From Lunularia cruciata (Eukaryota; Streptophyta; Marchantiopsida; Lunulariales; Lunulariaceae), in the NCBI GenBank assembly GCA_948567375.1, contig OX419760.1, positions 17,422,001 through 17,486,000 of the forward strand: a stretch of 64,000 nt of DNA, given 5' to 3'. Positions 34,532 to 45,829 of this stretch are shown here, in pieces (within the stretch, counting starts at the first letter, position 1; each line of letters starts with the position of its first letter). The notes under the pieces are model-generated. The model had not been told where the DNA came from. It saw only the letters and a program-made list of their open reading frames with translations, and made no database searches. The position numbers were made by a program, and so were the translations under genes.

Positions 34532-35686
34532 ATGGACACATCCGGCCCTAGCAGTAGTAGCAGTAGTGATGAAGGGCTTTTGATGGGAGGAAGGTATCTT
34601 TCGAAAGAAGTGATGTGCAAAATTCTTGGGAGATTGCCTGTGCGCAGTTTACTTACACTGAGGGCTGTCTGTAGGCGCTGGAATTCGATTTTGGATGACG
34701 TTGAATTTCAGAGTATTTCAGAGCAAATTCAAACTCCGACAGTGAGGCGAGCGCAGGGTGCGCCATTTTTATTGTGGGACACGGACTCCTCGAAACCACT
34801 CTTGTCACTCGTTTTGACGTCCCGCAAGTGGCGGCCTTTTCATCTGTTCCAGTCGTGTTCTATCACCGTGATTTCCAGTGCAAGAGGGTTGTTTTTTACA
34901 CAGAAATTTTCAGTTGTAGGAAAAAGCATGTCCGTGTTGAATCCTTTGACCAAGGCGGAGAGACAGTTACCAGACATAGATTGGTCCAATTTCGATGCCC
35001 GTCAGATGGTAGTCGATGATATGGGCTTAGGACAGTACTTCATCATTGCTGAGGAGCTTCAAAAGAGAAATGTAACTGGGGAGCTTTTGCCACATACTCC
35101 TAGATTACAGATTTACGACTCTTTGAAAAGGAATTGGCAGTTGTGTGAGGGTTTTCCAGAAGGCGTCCGTTTCAGAAACGCTGTTGCGCTAAATGGACAT
35201 CTCTTGTGCTTGACACACAGCCGGATAGGATCCAGAAACGTTGGTTTATACAAGTACAACGGGAGAGGATTGATGGAGGTGTATGGACTTGACGTGCCCG
35301 TTTGTATAGGGCCGACATTTCGTCAGTGGATACCTCGTCTGTTCGGGAGTCGGGGCCGTCTGATGTTGATAGGCGAGACAGATACTTGCGGTAGAGGAGT
35401 GTTCGTTTGGAAATTGATCCCTTCCAGCTACAAATGGGAGCTCGTCCAGAAAATGCCCAATGATCTTTTCGAGGATTCCGTAGGGTCTTATGAATTCCTG
35501 GCCTGTGATGACTACATCTGTGTTCATCCTTGTCGGGGTGAGAAGAATAGGGCAATTATAGGTTATCTCGCTACTGGATTGTGGCATGTCGTTCCAGCGA
35601 TTGCACCTGCACTGTCCAGCACACGTTCCTCATTCATTTATGACAGTTTCTGCTTCTTTGAACCAAGGGTCGGTGCGAGGGTTTAA
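34532..35686 (+). CDS. F-box/kelch-like protein 3, intronless
   Basis: The 384-residue protein starts at the ATG at 34532; a slightly longer frame would need a TTG start and has no paralogue support. A serine run (PSSSSSSDEG, residues 5-14, encoded by AGT/AGC repeats) precedes the F-box (about residues 20-60: YLSKEVMCKILGRLPVRSL, then LRAVCRRWNSILDDVEF). The kelch/FBA-like half contains PRLQIYDSLKRNWQLCEGF, SRGRLMLIGETD and EFLACDDYICVHPCRGE, and ends FCFFEPRVGARV. It would act as a substrate receptor for SCF ubiquitin ligase. It lacks the basic insert of protein 2. It is an apparent sister of protein 2, arranged divergently. The frame is intact. Confidence 0.92.
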   Translation: MDTSGPSSSSSSDEGLLMGGRYLSKEVMCKILGRLPVRSLLTLRAVCRRWNSILDDVEFQSISEQIQTPTVRRAQGAPFLLWDTDSSKPLLSLVLTSRKWRPFHLFQSCSITVISSARGLFFTQKFSVVGKSMSVLNPLTKAERQLPDIDWSNFDARQMVVDDMGLGQYFIIAEELQKRNVTGELLPHTPRLQIYDSLKRNWQLCEGFPEGVRFRNAVALNGHLLCLTHSRIGSRNVGLYKYNGRGLMEVYGLDVPVCIGPTFRQWIPRLFGSRGRLMLIGETDTCGRGVFVWKLIPSSYKWELVQKMPNDLFEDSVGSYEFLACDDYICVHPCRGEKNRAIIGYLATGLWHVVPAIAPALSSTRSSFIYDSFCFFEPRVGARV

Positions 35687-38475
35687 GTACCGGAAAATTT
35701 AGCCAAAGGAAGGATGCAAAGATCGTCTAGTCCTTCGGTTATATAGTTTTGTCCGGAGATTCCCTGGATCGTACAGCAGAGGAAAACGCATCTTGAACAC
35801 AAATTTACTCGGTATAGTTGTTAATTCAATACCTCGTCCTTGCCAACCTTGGTGCCGAACTGGTCTTTCCCTTCCAACGATGCTTGTTTCTGCCTGTGTT
35901 GGTTTAGGGTCTTAAATCGCTCGGAACCTCATTATTTGTTTTCGAGCTCCGAAACATAGGTCTAACGACATATTACTTGGGTTGACTCCAGGATAGATTG
36001 CACCTCGGTCGTAGGTTCCATTACGAGCGGAGAAAGATGTGGAGCCTTTAAGCGATCGTCATTTTGTAATTTCCTCGTGTAGACGACGATCGAGAAAGTT
36101 GCTGTGTATCGGGCATGTAGGTACCACTCAGCCTCAGCAAGGAGGCGGACTCGAGTGCCATCGAGTGCCAATTGACTAGCGCGGGAGAAACACTACTAGG
36201 ATCTTTTTAGATTAATTTTCAAATATTTCAATTGGGTATGGAACCCTCGACTAGAAAGCCTTTCGTTAAATTCTGGTGGGTATACATAGGTCTGAAATCT
36301 TCGGCTACTTCTACCTACATCCAGAGGAAAGTAAAATTTGAATCGAATTCGTTCTGAAATCGCATAGAAGTATCTGTCAGAAGTCGAAAACGTTCCAAGA
36401 TGAATGTGATCGCATCGATCATTCACACCCATGGTTTGTTTGATCCAGTCTCACTCAAAAGGAGAAAAATATCTCATGCAGAAACCGTCGGAATATATAC
36501 GGATTCTATAGAGTAACCATTTTCATGGCCAAGAAGCTCTGTATCTTGAGGTGAGGAGGAACGGAACGTCGACTGTAAACGAGGAGCGACAGTGTAGGAA
36601 TGGATCAAGTCCCGGCGATGAAATCTCGTCCTCTTACAGTTGAGACCTCACTGTATGTCGTGGCATAGCTATGACGTTGTGTGCTATTATCACTTGAAGG
36701 GAAACACCGAATGTGCTGCACACATGTCAGGTATGAGGCTGCTTTGCGCCACGTGTAGTTTACTGAATGAGAGCATGCCACCTCATGTATAAACAGTTAT
36801 GATGAACAAACTGAGAAACCGGAGTTTGGGTTAAAATGAGGACCAACCTGTTCCCTATGGTACCATGCCGCAGATAGTGTATGTCGCGATAAGATGCAGT
36901 AGCGTGTTGCCAAGGAGGTGAAGAAGGGAGATAGTTCGGCATCGACGGTTACAGTTAGAACAAGGAAGAAGTAGCAATCTGTCATAAGCGCTCAACGTAA
37001 AGTCGACCAATCTAGCTCCGTAAGTGGGAACCATGTGGCAGCATCTCCCTCTTTGCAGCTCAACGCAGTAAAGACCGTCAAAATTGTCGCCTATGGCTAC
37101 ACGACCTACCTATCATTGGCTTTCCAGGACAGATGTCGGGCTCGAATTCGCTTGGCAGCATGTGTTGACTTGGAGCTACGAGTTACTCCCAGCCCTGTCG
37201 ACGTCAGCTTTCAGAAGCTTGTTGGTGAATAAAAGCTCACAAAAGCTTGGGTTTGGCTTGTAAGTGCCGTGATCAGCTAGCTTCCCAGGCTCATCTTCTA
37301 GCCCAACCAAGCATCCATGTCCTCACTAGATGATGAATAGGATAAGCCTCATCGCGGAATTTCTCAATAGTTTTGAGACACCCCAATGCAATGCTCAACA
37401 CCAACGCGATGAAAGTGACCGCTTGTTATGTAAGGTTACCTTAATCATACGTTTGGTTCCAAATTTAGATAGTTCTAACGTTGGGACAAATTAGTTTTGA
37501 AGGAAAGCTAGTATTATCATATGACTATTTTGAGGTTTGAAAGATGATACGCAACACGTTATTCAAAAGACATTGAATAAACGTACGTCTGCAAACATGT
37601 GCCAAACTGTATGGTCCCTTGGAACACCTTGGTTGGTTCATGTTTTGGCTAGAAGTTTTTCAGTCTATGATGATGTTCGTAGCATTTTGAACATGAGGTT
37701 GAGTAAGCACTCGGAGCATATGATATTGCAAAAGAGCAGCAATGGTAGATGAACCTTACGTATATCATATGGATGAATTCCATGTTGTTCTTGGGCCATA
37801 GCTTGTGTACAGATATTTGGATGGCTGTATGTAAATCTCGAGCATTCTGAACTAGTCAAATTAATTTAAGACCTAGGCAACATCCCAGTCAATTTGTCCT
37901 CAGGAATTGAGGGGATCAATACGCGTGCCGCTTCTCTTGATTTTTCTAGTTATTTGAAATTGTCTTGATTTGAATCTGGTTCATTACAAGCTTGATCATG
38001 TTTCCTTCTTAGAGAAAATTCCAGAAACTAAAATCGCTGAGGCAAACAGTTGGAATCGCATGTCTAAAATCTTACGCAGAGTAATTAAAGTATTCATTCA
38101 GTCGGTGAGAAGTCTGTGATTAGCATCGAAAAGAATTTATGAGATTAGTTTGATTGAGTTGGCCAGAGATCTGCTCATATTCTCTAGATCCGACAATGTA
38201 CATCACAAGATTCCGTCTATGTTGCCCGGTAGGGATTTGGAGACTCCACGCTAAAGGGTAAACTTGGCTGTAAGCATTGTTATCTTGGTCGACACTCCTA
38301 ATGAAAAATCAATCCTACAATGTAGACAGGATGTGGAATACCGGGACTGGAATGGACAGCTATTCTGGGGACTGGAAACACACCAATGTGCAACAAAGCT
38401 CAATTTCGACAATCACCAGAGATGCCCACAAGATTTTACTTCACAGTTGGGAAACCCGCAGACCCAATTGGTCGG
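35687..38475. other. Intergenic DNA, no gene seen
   Basis: The first few hundred bases are probably the 3' UTR of F-box gene 3. Beyond that only short unrelated frames occur on both strands. Confidence 0.5.
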
Positions 38476-39110
38476 TCAGCTACAGTTTTGTGGCGAGGGC
38501 AAAGTCAATCGCGGCACGGACCAGGCAATCATCAGGTCGTGAGCACTGAGGTCGGGAGTTCCAATCCGCTTAAACTGATGATGCTCAGGTAAAGTTATGC
38601 TGTCAACCCCCTCCTGGTTTTCCCTGATCCACCTATCAAATATAGTCCAAGAAGCGTATGCGACCTGTGTGTCATACAGCGAGCTAAAGAGGAAGAGAGC
38701 AACAAACGAAACCCAGTAGGGACATCTCTGATTGGAACCTGCCCCAACTAAGTATAATTGTATGGGCACCATTATAGTTCTGAGGCTGTATTCCAGCATA
38801 CATCCAACCTTCAGAAGTGTCTCGTCAAGGACCCTGAAACTCTTTTGCGAAGCACCAATCCACGCTTTTCTTCGCAGCAAGTAATACAGGTGGCTACCTA
38901 GAAGACAGCGATTGGGACTTGCCGTAGTCTATCGACGAAGTTTTCAGCTGTGCCATTGATTAGCATCATCAAGATCGTAACAGGAAGCAGAACTAATAGT
39001 TGTATCCTTGCGACCATACGGCCATGCACCTGCCACATCTTCTTCAGCTCGCCTGCAATTTCTCCTAAATTTTTATCCTTCGAGAACGGATTTATTGTTG
39101 AATCCGCCAT
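38476..39110 (-). CDS. Probable membrane-protein gene with a frame change (unrecognised family)
   Basis: An ATG in a strong context (CGCCATGGCG, 39108-39110) opens a 70-codon frame. It has a charged N-terminus (FSKDKNLGEIAGELKKMW), a hydrophobic helix (RIQLLVLLPVTILMMLI, about residues 35-51) and a TAG at 38898. Immediately after, in another frame, lies a second stretch (38476-38900) with LLRRKAWIG, a further hydrophobic segment (YWVSFVALFLFSSLYDT) and a polar end. A single-base shift near 38900-38915 would connect the two. No intron of plausible size fits between them. It is either a pseudogene, or a gene with a structure I cannot resolve. It vaguely resembles plant multi-span DUF-type proteins, but I cannot name a family. 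Confidence 0.4.
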
Positions 39111-42100
39111 GGCGTCCGGACAATGTACCCTGCTGGAAAGGCTGGTGGCCCTGAAGTATTGATATCGTTACAAATTGCTGAACGTCCATCTTCTCATGAG
39201 CAGCTGCAGGGAAGCTGTCAGATCAAATAAAACCAAAATGTACAGACAATTGTAATGTAGTATGAGATCTTGATATAGTTTGCTCATGCTCTTCATTTGT
39301 AACGTATATGGACACTTAAGAAGATCGGCAGGTTGCATGAGACACAGATGAGAAAAGAAATTCCCTAAAAACGTGCAAGGTGTCAGAGTGAAGAACCTTT
39401 CAACCTCCCAAACCCTCCAGGATAGCATCATATACACGAGAACCACAAACAAGTGCTGGTGATCTTCGAATTCCTGTACATCCATCCAGGAGCCAGTATA
39501 TAATCCACATTGATAGTAGACTTTTAAACTACCTTGCATTGACTAGAAATAGGATAGATAGACTCCGAGGACTGGAGACACATCTTCCCAACTCTCAGCT
39601 GACACAAACCACCTTACCATCTTGGTTCTCATCTAAGCTTAAATTAACTCAACATGGGGAAATGCTTTGCATTCATTGAATCTGGTGACAGTTTAAATAT
39701 AACTACTGAGAAGTCGAGTATTCTCTGAGGTAGTTATCATCTGTCACTCATGGTGTCTATCCCATGAACTCTTCCCATGAACTCTTCTGAACTTCTGAAT
39801 CTGTCTATCGGTGATCGTCTGCACAAAATCGTCTTTACACGTTTAGATGGTGTTTGTTTTTGTTAACGGTCGATTCCGTCAACAAAAATGTCAACTACAA
39901 AGATCTACCTTTAAGGTGCAATGCTTGTATAATCCGGTAGCCCTGATCCACTAGGTAGCCCAAGGCTTTTGGTTTGCTCAAATGTTTTGCCCTTTCCCAC
40001 AGTCTCCTGATCATTTCTTGGTAGTGATTGGGGACTACCATTACACCAGGAAGCAGGGATCACATCAATGTCTTTCAGGGCACGACTCGGTGCGTACAGC
40101 CGAGGTATAGCAATTCAAGTATTTAGATTTACACAATAAGGTTCTCTAACGGACCACACGTTGCTCATTGGTCGATGATTGTTGTAAAGTAAACAGATCT
40201 TCCTATGGTCAGTTGTCGCGCTTAGGTAAATGGTTTGGGAATAAACTGGATGTTACAGACTTCAAGGTCATCAAGGAGGTCGAGAAAGAGGAGGTTATTA
40301 TAAAGCTCTTGTTGGAGTAAGAATGTTTCGTAATGACAAGCACTTGTATTGACTAGACATGCTAATACCTCAAAATTAATTAGAAGGATTAGAAGTGGGA
40401 GAATCTAGTATTCCTAATTATAAAACAATCCTTCAACAACAATTCCGTTTAATGGATCATCTTAGATATATAAGATCAAAAGATCATATATAATCCCTAA
40501 TCTCTTTGTTATGTCAATAGTGTCTGGATCATCTCAGATATGTAAGATCAAAGAGATCACGTATAATATATAACCCCCGCTGTCTTTGCTAGGTCTCTCA
40601 TCTATGTTAATATCGAAGATTCATTTTTAGTCAATATTATGATGAATAGTGCTGTGGATTATTGTAATAATTATTCTAGTGCTCTAGTAATTATGAGATG
40701 AATGCTAATTTTGAAACCAAGAAAGATGGAAAATTGAAAGATCATTCAAAGTAAACTTAGGAAAAGTATATTGGAGAAGATTATATCAAAAGAGACTTGA
40801 AAAGAAACTTCAATGGTTAGTACTAAGAATGATCAGAATGCTATGTTTATTAACAACGGAGGCTTGAACAGAATGAACATTCATTAAGATTGAGCCAAGA
40901 CCTATAGAATACTCAAACATAATCCAACATTTACAATGAAAATGTATTTTTTTATACAAGTTATGTGATGAAAGTCACCAAGAGACCATTTATATGCAGC
41001 ACTTGCATGTTATTACGCATATGGTCCTTTTGAACGGAAAAAGTAAAAAATTCAGAGATACGAAATAACAAATAATTTTGTATTGTGCTTAGTTGTTTAT
41101 TTCAAATCAAAACTTTTTGATAGTTTGAGAGATAAAAGAGTGGTCGTATTTACAACTAATGCTGCAATTAATAAAAAAAATATTTATATTATCATGTCCC
41201 TATGCGCCATGTTCATTTCTATTACTCTGCACAAAATTTAGACTAACTCTTTTATTATCAACGAAGAATATCACTGATAGAACGTACTTTATTCTGAGAT
41301 TTTATGTTCATGATTTTATATAGAGAGAGAGAAGAATATTTTATTTTTTATGTTCATATTTTGCTACACAATCTTGCTTAATTTTAGACAAAGACCAACA
41401 AGCCATGAAAGATTTATATTGGAATTTTATATGATAATTAATTTTCGTACTCTCAAGTCTCAAAGAATAAATATCAATTTCAAATTATGTTCAAAACCAA
41501 AAAAAATTATGTTTAATTAAAATTTATTTAGATTATATATGAAAAATGATAGATCCATTTAATCATATATTTATCATTTCCTGGTGTTATGCTTATAATC
41601 ACAAATATGACTCTATCAAGATATGTGCATGTTCTTTACATCAATATTTGGTTAAAGGTGAATTCTATTGCAAATTCATTGGCCAAGTTGAAGCAAGTGC
41701 TAGAATATAAAGACATGTTGATAAAGAATCACTATATAAAAATATTCAAATAATTTATTATAAATCTTTGTAATAAAAAATTCCATCAATATATGATGGC
41801 TCCTCATAAACTATAAAAAATCAGGATAGTATTGAAATTAAAACAAAGTGTATATCCTATTTGGGTTGCTCAATTATTAACAATAAAAACTTTCCAAAAA
41901 ATTTCAAGATAGTAATTTAGAAATCATCACGATGAAAAATTCCATAATTAGTAGAAATCTCCTTATAAATCAGATTTAAGTGCAGCGGTAGAGTATCAAA
42001 TAAATAACCAATATAAGTATATTTGCTAGCAGATCTACTAAATTTAAAGCAGTATCAACACAAAAAAATTAATGATACGTGTATATAGGCTTTGTTGAAA

Positions 42101-43150
42101 AAAAATTGTTGTTGAATTTCTAGGAACTTTTCTCCACTCATTCTCACTGGAATAACCTAACTTTAGCTTTAGCTAGCCTTGCTTGAGATGATCTAATAGA
42201 GCTTCGGCGAGGCCAATTTAAGGTCAACTAGTTTTTAAAGAGTATTTAAGGTTCAACAAGGCTAGTTGATACCACCCATCCTAAAGTAGACAACTCTACT
42301 AACCAATGTTTAGAGGAGAATCGATTTGAACGAATGATTAGCAAGGTTACTAATTATCTTTTAAGCCATTAAGTTCTAGATCCAAATAATAAAGAGATCA
42401 AGTAGAGTTATAGTAAACATTGTTTTCTCGGTTGATCAAAAATACACCAAATGTTATACATTGAATCCAAATTTGAGAATAAAAGAGTGAAAATCCGTTT
42501 TATTATGTACAATCTAATCATTATCCCATATAGCTACTGAACAAGAAATCACTCCAAAAGAATCTCACAATAATTTGAATGCAACACTCATAAAAATCCA
42601 TAAAAGATGTAATTAACACGTTGTCCCAAATAGCTATTGAGAGTTATATCCAATAAGAATGATTGAAAAAATAAAATCAAGAATTCAACAGTTAAAACTC
42701 TGATTTTACCAGTGAATTAAGTAAAACACAAAGAATAGACAGTCAAAGAAAAATATTATATTTATTGATCATTGTAAGCACCAAGAGCATTGAAGCTAAA
42801 TATATATCTTTATACAAAGCACATGGAGCCATGTAAAACAAGTATATTCGTCCATGTAAAGCAAACTCGTATCTATTATATGGTATATGAAACAATCAAT
42901 AACTATAAAACTCAACCCTTAAGGTATGATGGGTGTTGCAAGGTTGATACCGACTAAAAACTTAAAATTAAAACTTTAATATAAGTATCATGGTAGATTA
43001 TACTGATTTAGTGATTTGTCTTAATATTAAAGCTATCAATATGATGTGCATGATTATCATAATAGACACTTGCCTTAAATCATTGCCTTAAAATTAAATC
43101 ATTATTATAACTCAAAGATTATACCATCAGTAAACTCTAACTAGTTCCAT

Positions 43151-43163
<13 letters not shown>

Positions 43164-43209
<46 letters not shown>
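43164..43209. repeat. (AT)n microsatellite
   Basis: An uninterrupted run of more than 20 AT units, preceded by ATAAATATAAAT. Confidence 0.92.
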
Positions 43210-43213
<4 letters not shown>

Positions 43214-43896
43214 CTTGCCTTAATTGGCAAACATATTAGATGGAGAAAGAAACAAACCCTTTAACCTAATAAAAGGAAACAAATAATCAAAAGCATATTC
43301 AAGTCATGCAAGAATAACTCTATGTCAAAATTTTGTGTTATTTTTGCAATAAGATTTAAGATTTAAAAGGATCCCTACAAATATTTACAAGATTGAATAC
43401 AACTTTAATATTTTACTACAGTAGATATTGGTATTGGCAAAGGTATTGGCAAAAAGAAGACTTCAATTTATGAATCGTAAGCTTATGTGACAAAAAAAAA
43501 TTACAATTTATGTATTATCAACTTATAGACATATTTTAGATAGCAACTTCCTTGAAATAAATCTTTATCTGACAAGGTTTTAGTTATTTTCTGAGTGAAG
43601 GTGATTCCTTAGGGCAACTGTATGATTCCACTTTGATAGATTTAAAGAACTGACACTAGATTTTAAAGTGTAATATCTTTAATCACCTTTAATATTTAAA
43701 GTCAATTAAGATCATATTTAAAAATTTCAAAGCTTTACTTTACACATCTACAACTAGATCATATTTTCATGGCTCAAACAAGATCCATGAGATTAAATAT
43801 CTAGTAGAGAGAACATGATGTGAACTTGGACTTTAAGATCTATGTAGAGGTATATTGTCTGTTATCTTATATGCATATGTCTTATGAATGATAAAA

Positions 43897-43951
43897 GGCG
43901 ACCGTGTAGGAAAAATGAAGGACGGGAAGACCCCATCAAGCCGTACAAGGG
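43897..43951 (-). mobile_element. Fragment of the RT-element end sequence
   Basis: GGCGACCGTGTAGG, then GGGAAGACCCCATCAAGCC and TACAAGGG, match the inverted arm at 49758-49842. That arm carries GGTGACCGAGTAGG, AACCCCATCAAGCC and CACAAGGG. The fragment is too short to show flanking duplications. Confidence 0.7.
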
Positions 43952-44706
43952 TTTGTCTTATGAATTGGGATTTAAAACACTAATTGTTACATTTGATGTC
44001 ATGATACCCTATTGCAGCTATTTTAAAATAGTATTCAGGTTACAAACCAAGCACAGACTTTACTAGGAGGATTCAAAGATGGTTTAATATGCGTATTGTA
44101 CTTATGTGGATTTTAGATGTCAAGATACCTCTCTATATTAAGTGGAATTGTCATTTTATAACACCAAGGATCACCTTGTTTATCTCCTCATTGAAAGTTG
44201 AGTTTTAGAGATGAAAGGTACCAAATTTTAGCAGAAACCGGACATTGAAAATTCACCAGTGAAGTAATATGCATAAAGAAATCATCATTGAAGTATATAC
44301 TTAACGAATCAGCCATCACCTTCAATTCACTTAATATCAATAACCTATGGATAATAAAAAAAATTGGTATTCAAATGTGAGATTTAGGATTTAGTGGATG
44401 GGATTGAGAAATGATTATAGATCAAATTCGAAGTGACCTTATCTCGATCTGATGTAGATAACTCTCATTATTACATTACGTAACTATAAAAAATATTAAA
44501 TTTTATCTTCAATGGAACAAATTGACTTACCACATATTATCTGCACTATTCATCACAAAGAGGACTAAAAGGTCTTCCCTTTGAAAATAGAGGCGAAGTA
44601 GAAGACAGAACCTGCCGAAATAGAAGGTCGGTAATGCGTACATATTTTGTCGACAATATAAAATTATTCAGCTTGTGAAACTGAAAAATTAGAGTTGCTA
44701 TTGTAG

Positions 44707-44943
44707 TTAAGAAACCCGGGTGATCTTCAAGGACATACAATCTTGTAAATAAACTCCGTCATTATTTGGAAGCCTTCCAGAACCACGACTGTGGAAAGTG
44801 GGTGGATGGACGGTATACATGGGTAACATGTTATGAACTCTAAGCTTAGAGTTTGCAGGCCAGAGCTTGTAAGGCTCACCATCTAATGATGAAAGTGATG
44901 TCAGCGCTTGCGGTGTTGCAGATCTACCAAGTCCCCGATGCAT
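44707..44943 (-). other. Possible exon, unrecognised
   Basis: The minus strand is open for 78 codons from an ATG at 44941-44943. It is preceded 10 bases earlier by a good acceptor (TTTGCAG). The peptide (for example SSLDGEPYKLW and HNMLPMYTVHPPTF) has a natural-looking composition but no family I can name. It lies about 900 bases from the end of the P450 pseudogene on the same strand. It may be the last exon of an unrecognised gene, or chance. Confidence 0.22.
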
Positions 44944-45829
44944 CGATTGAATACTGCAAATATGGTGACAAATAAAGTGAGATGAAGAACCAAGTATGGG
45001 TATTGGTTTACAACACTCCGAGTACAGGAGCTGGGATTTTCAAGCGCAGGTCCTTGAGTAGAAGGTCCCAGGTTTGGCTCGCCAGTACAAAACGGCGACA
45101 ATCCTTTCCTGTGTCCTAATTTGATCCGTTGATTCATTAATGGGTCGTGTGGACCTTACAATCACTTGGAGTGAACCAAATGCCAGGTTTTCCCGTCTTC
45201 TGGCAACGCTTTTCTTTATCTTCGTGCCTGCTATGACAGACTGTCAACGAGACTTTGAGCTGTCCTTTTCAGTGCTAGAGTATTATGTGTGTTTTTATTC
45301 TCACAATTCTGCTGTGTATGTACGTGCCCTCTTACAATTTGGCTTGAAAGAAAGGAACTTTTGTGCCGACGGGATTTCTTATGAGTCTTTCTGTATGGGC
45401 CTGCTGTATGCTCGTGTAAGTCATACTAAACATCGCATGCAGCTTCAGTACAGTAGCAGATTACTCCCTTGCACCAGGACAATCGTGGGTTCAAAACAGC
45501 CTGAGTGTAAAGTGTACTCCAGGATACATGCAATAAAGATTCAACGCTGTGTCATTTCTTGCCAGCAAGTGGTTTATCAAAGTGAGAAAACAGAAAAGAA
45601 CTTGGCTGTGTGTTGCCGAAGAGGTTAAATTACAAAAACATAACACAAACGTGCATAAACGTGGGCCAGTCTCTCGTCACCGCAGATTTCATTCCTGTCT
45701 GATATCACTACAAAAATATTCTACGTACCAAGGAAGGATATGAAATATACTGGTCGATATGAAACCAAGGATGGCTTTTACTCTGTTTCTATACGTTATA
45801 GAGCTGAAGAAGGCTGTTAAAACCTGGAT

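Larger units (their letters stand above)
39111..44706. other. AT-rich tract, no gene seen
   Basis: From about 40.3 kb the DNA becomes strongly AT-rich, with no frame beyond chance length and no domain. It contains a long AT dinucleotide run at 43.16-43.21 kb and a small fragment of the dispersed RT-element family at 43.9 kb. It is most likely old transposon debris. Confidence 0.55.

Noticed and set aside
34198..34620. 140-codon minus-strand open frame
   Set aside because: It overlaps the start of F-box gene 3 on the opposite strand and has no recognisable motif.
38500..38590. tRNA-like segment (GGGAGTTCCAATCC)
   Set aside because: It resembles a T-loop only. No cloverleaf can be formed.
39168..39539. 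123-codon minus-strand open frame upstream of the membrane-protein gene
   Set aside because: It lies before a strong ATG of another frame, with Cys/Leu/Tyr-rich composition typical of chance frames, and no domain.
45140..45628. 162-codon plus-strand open frame with ATG
   Set aside because: No domain is visible and the composition is not convincing. It could be real but I cannot support it.
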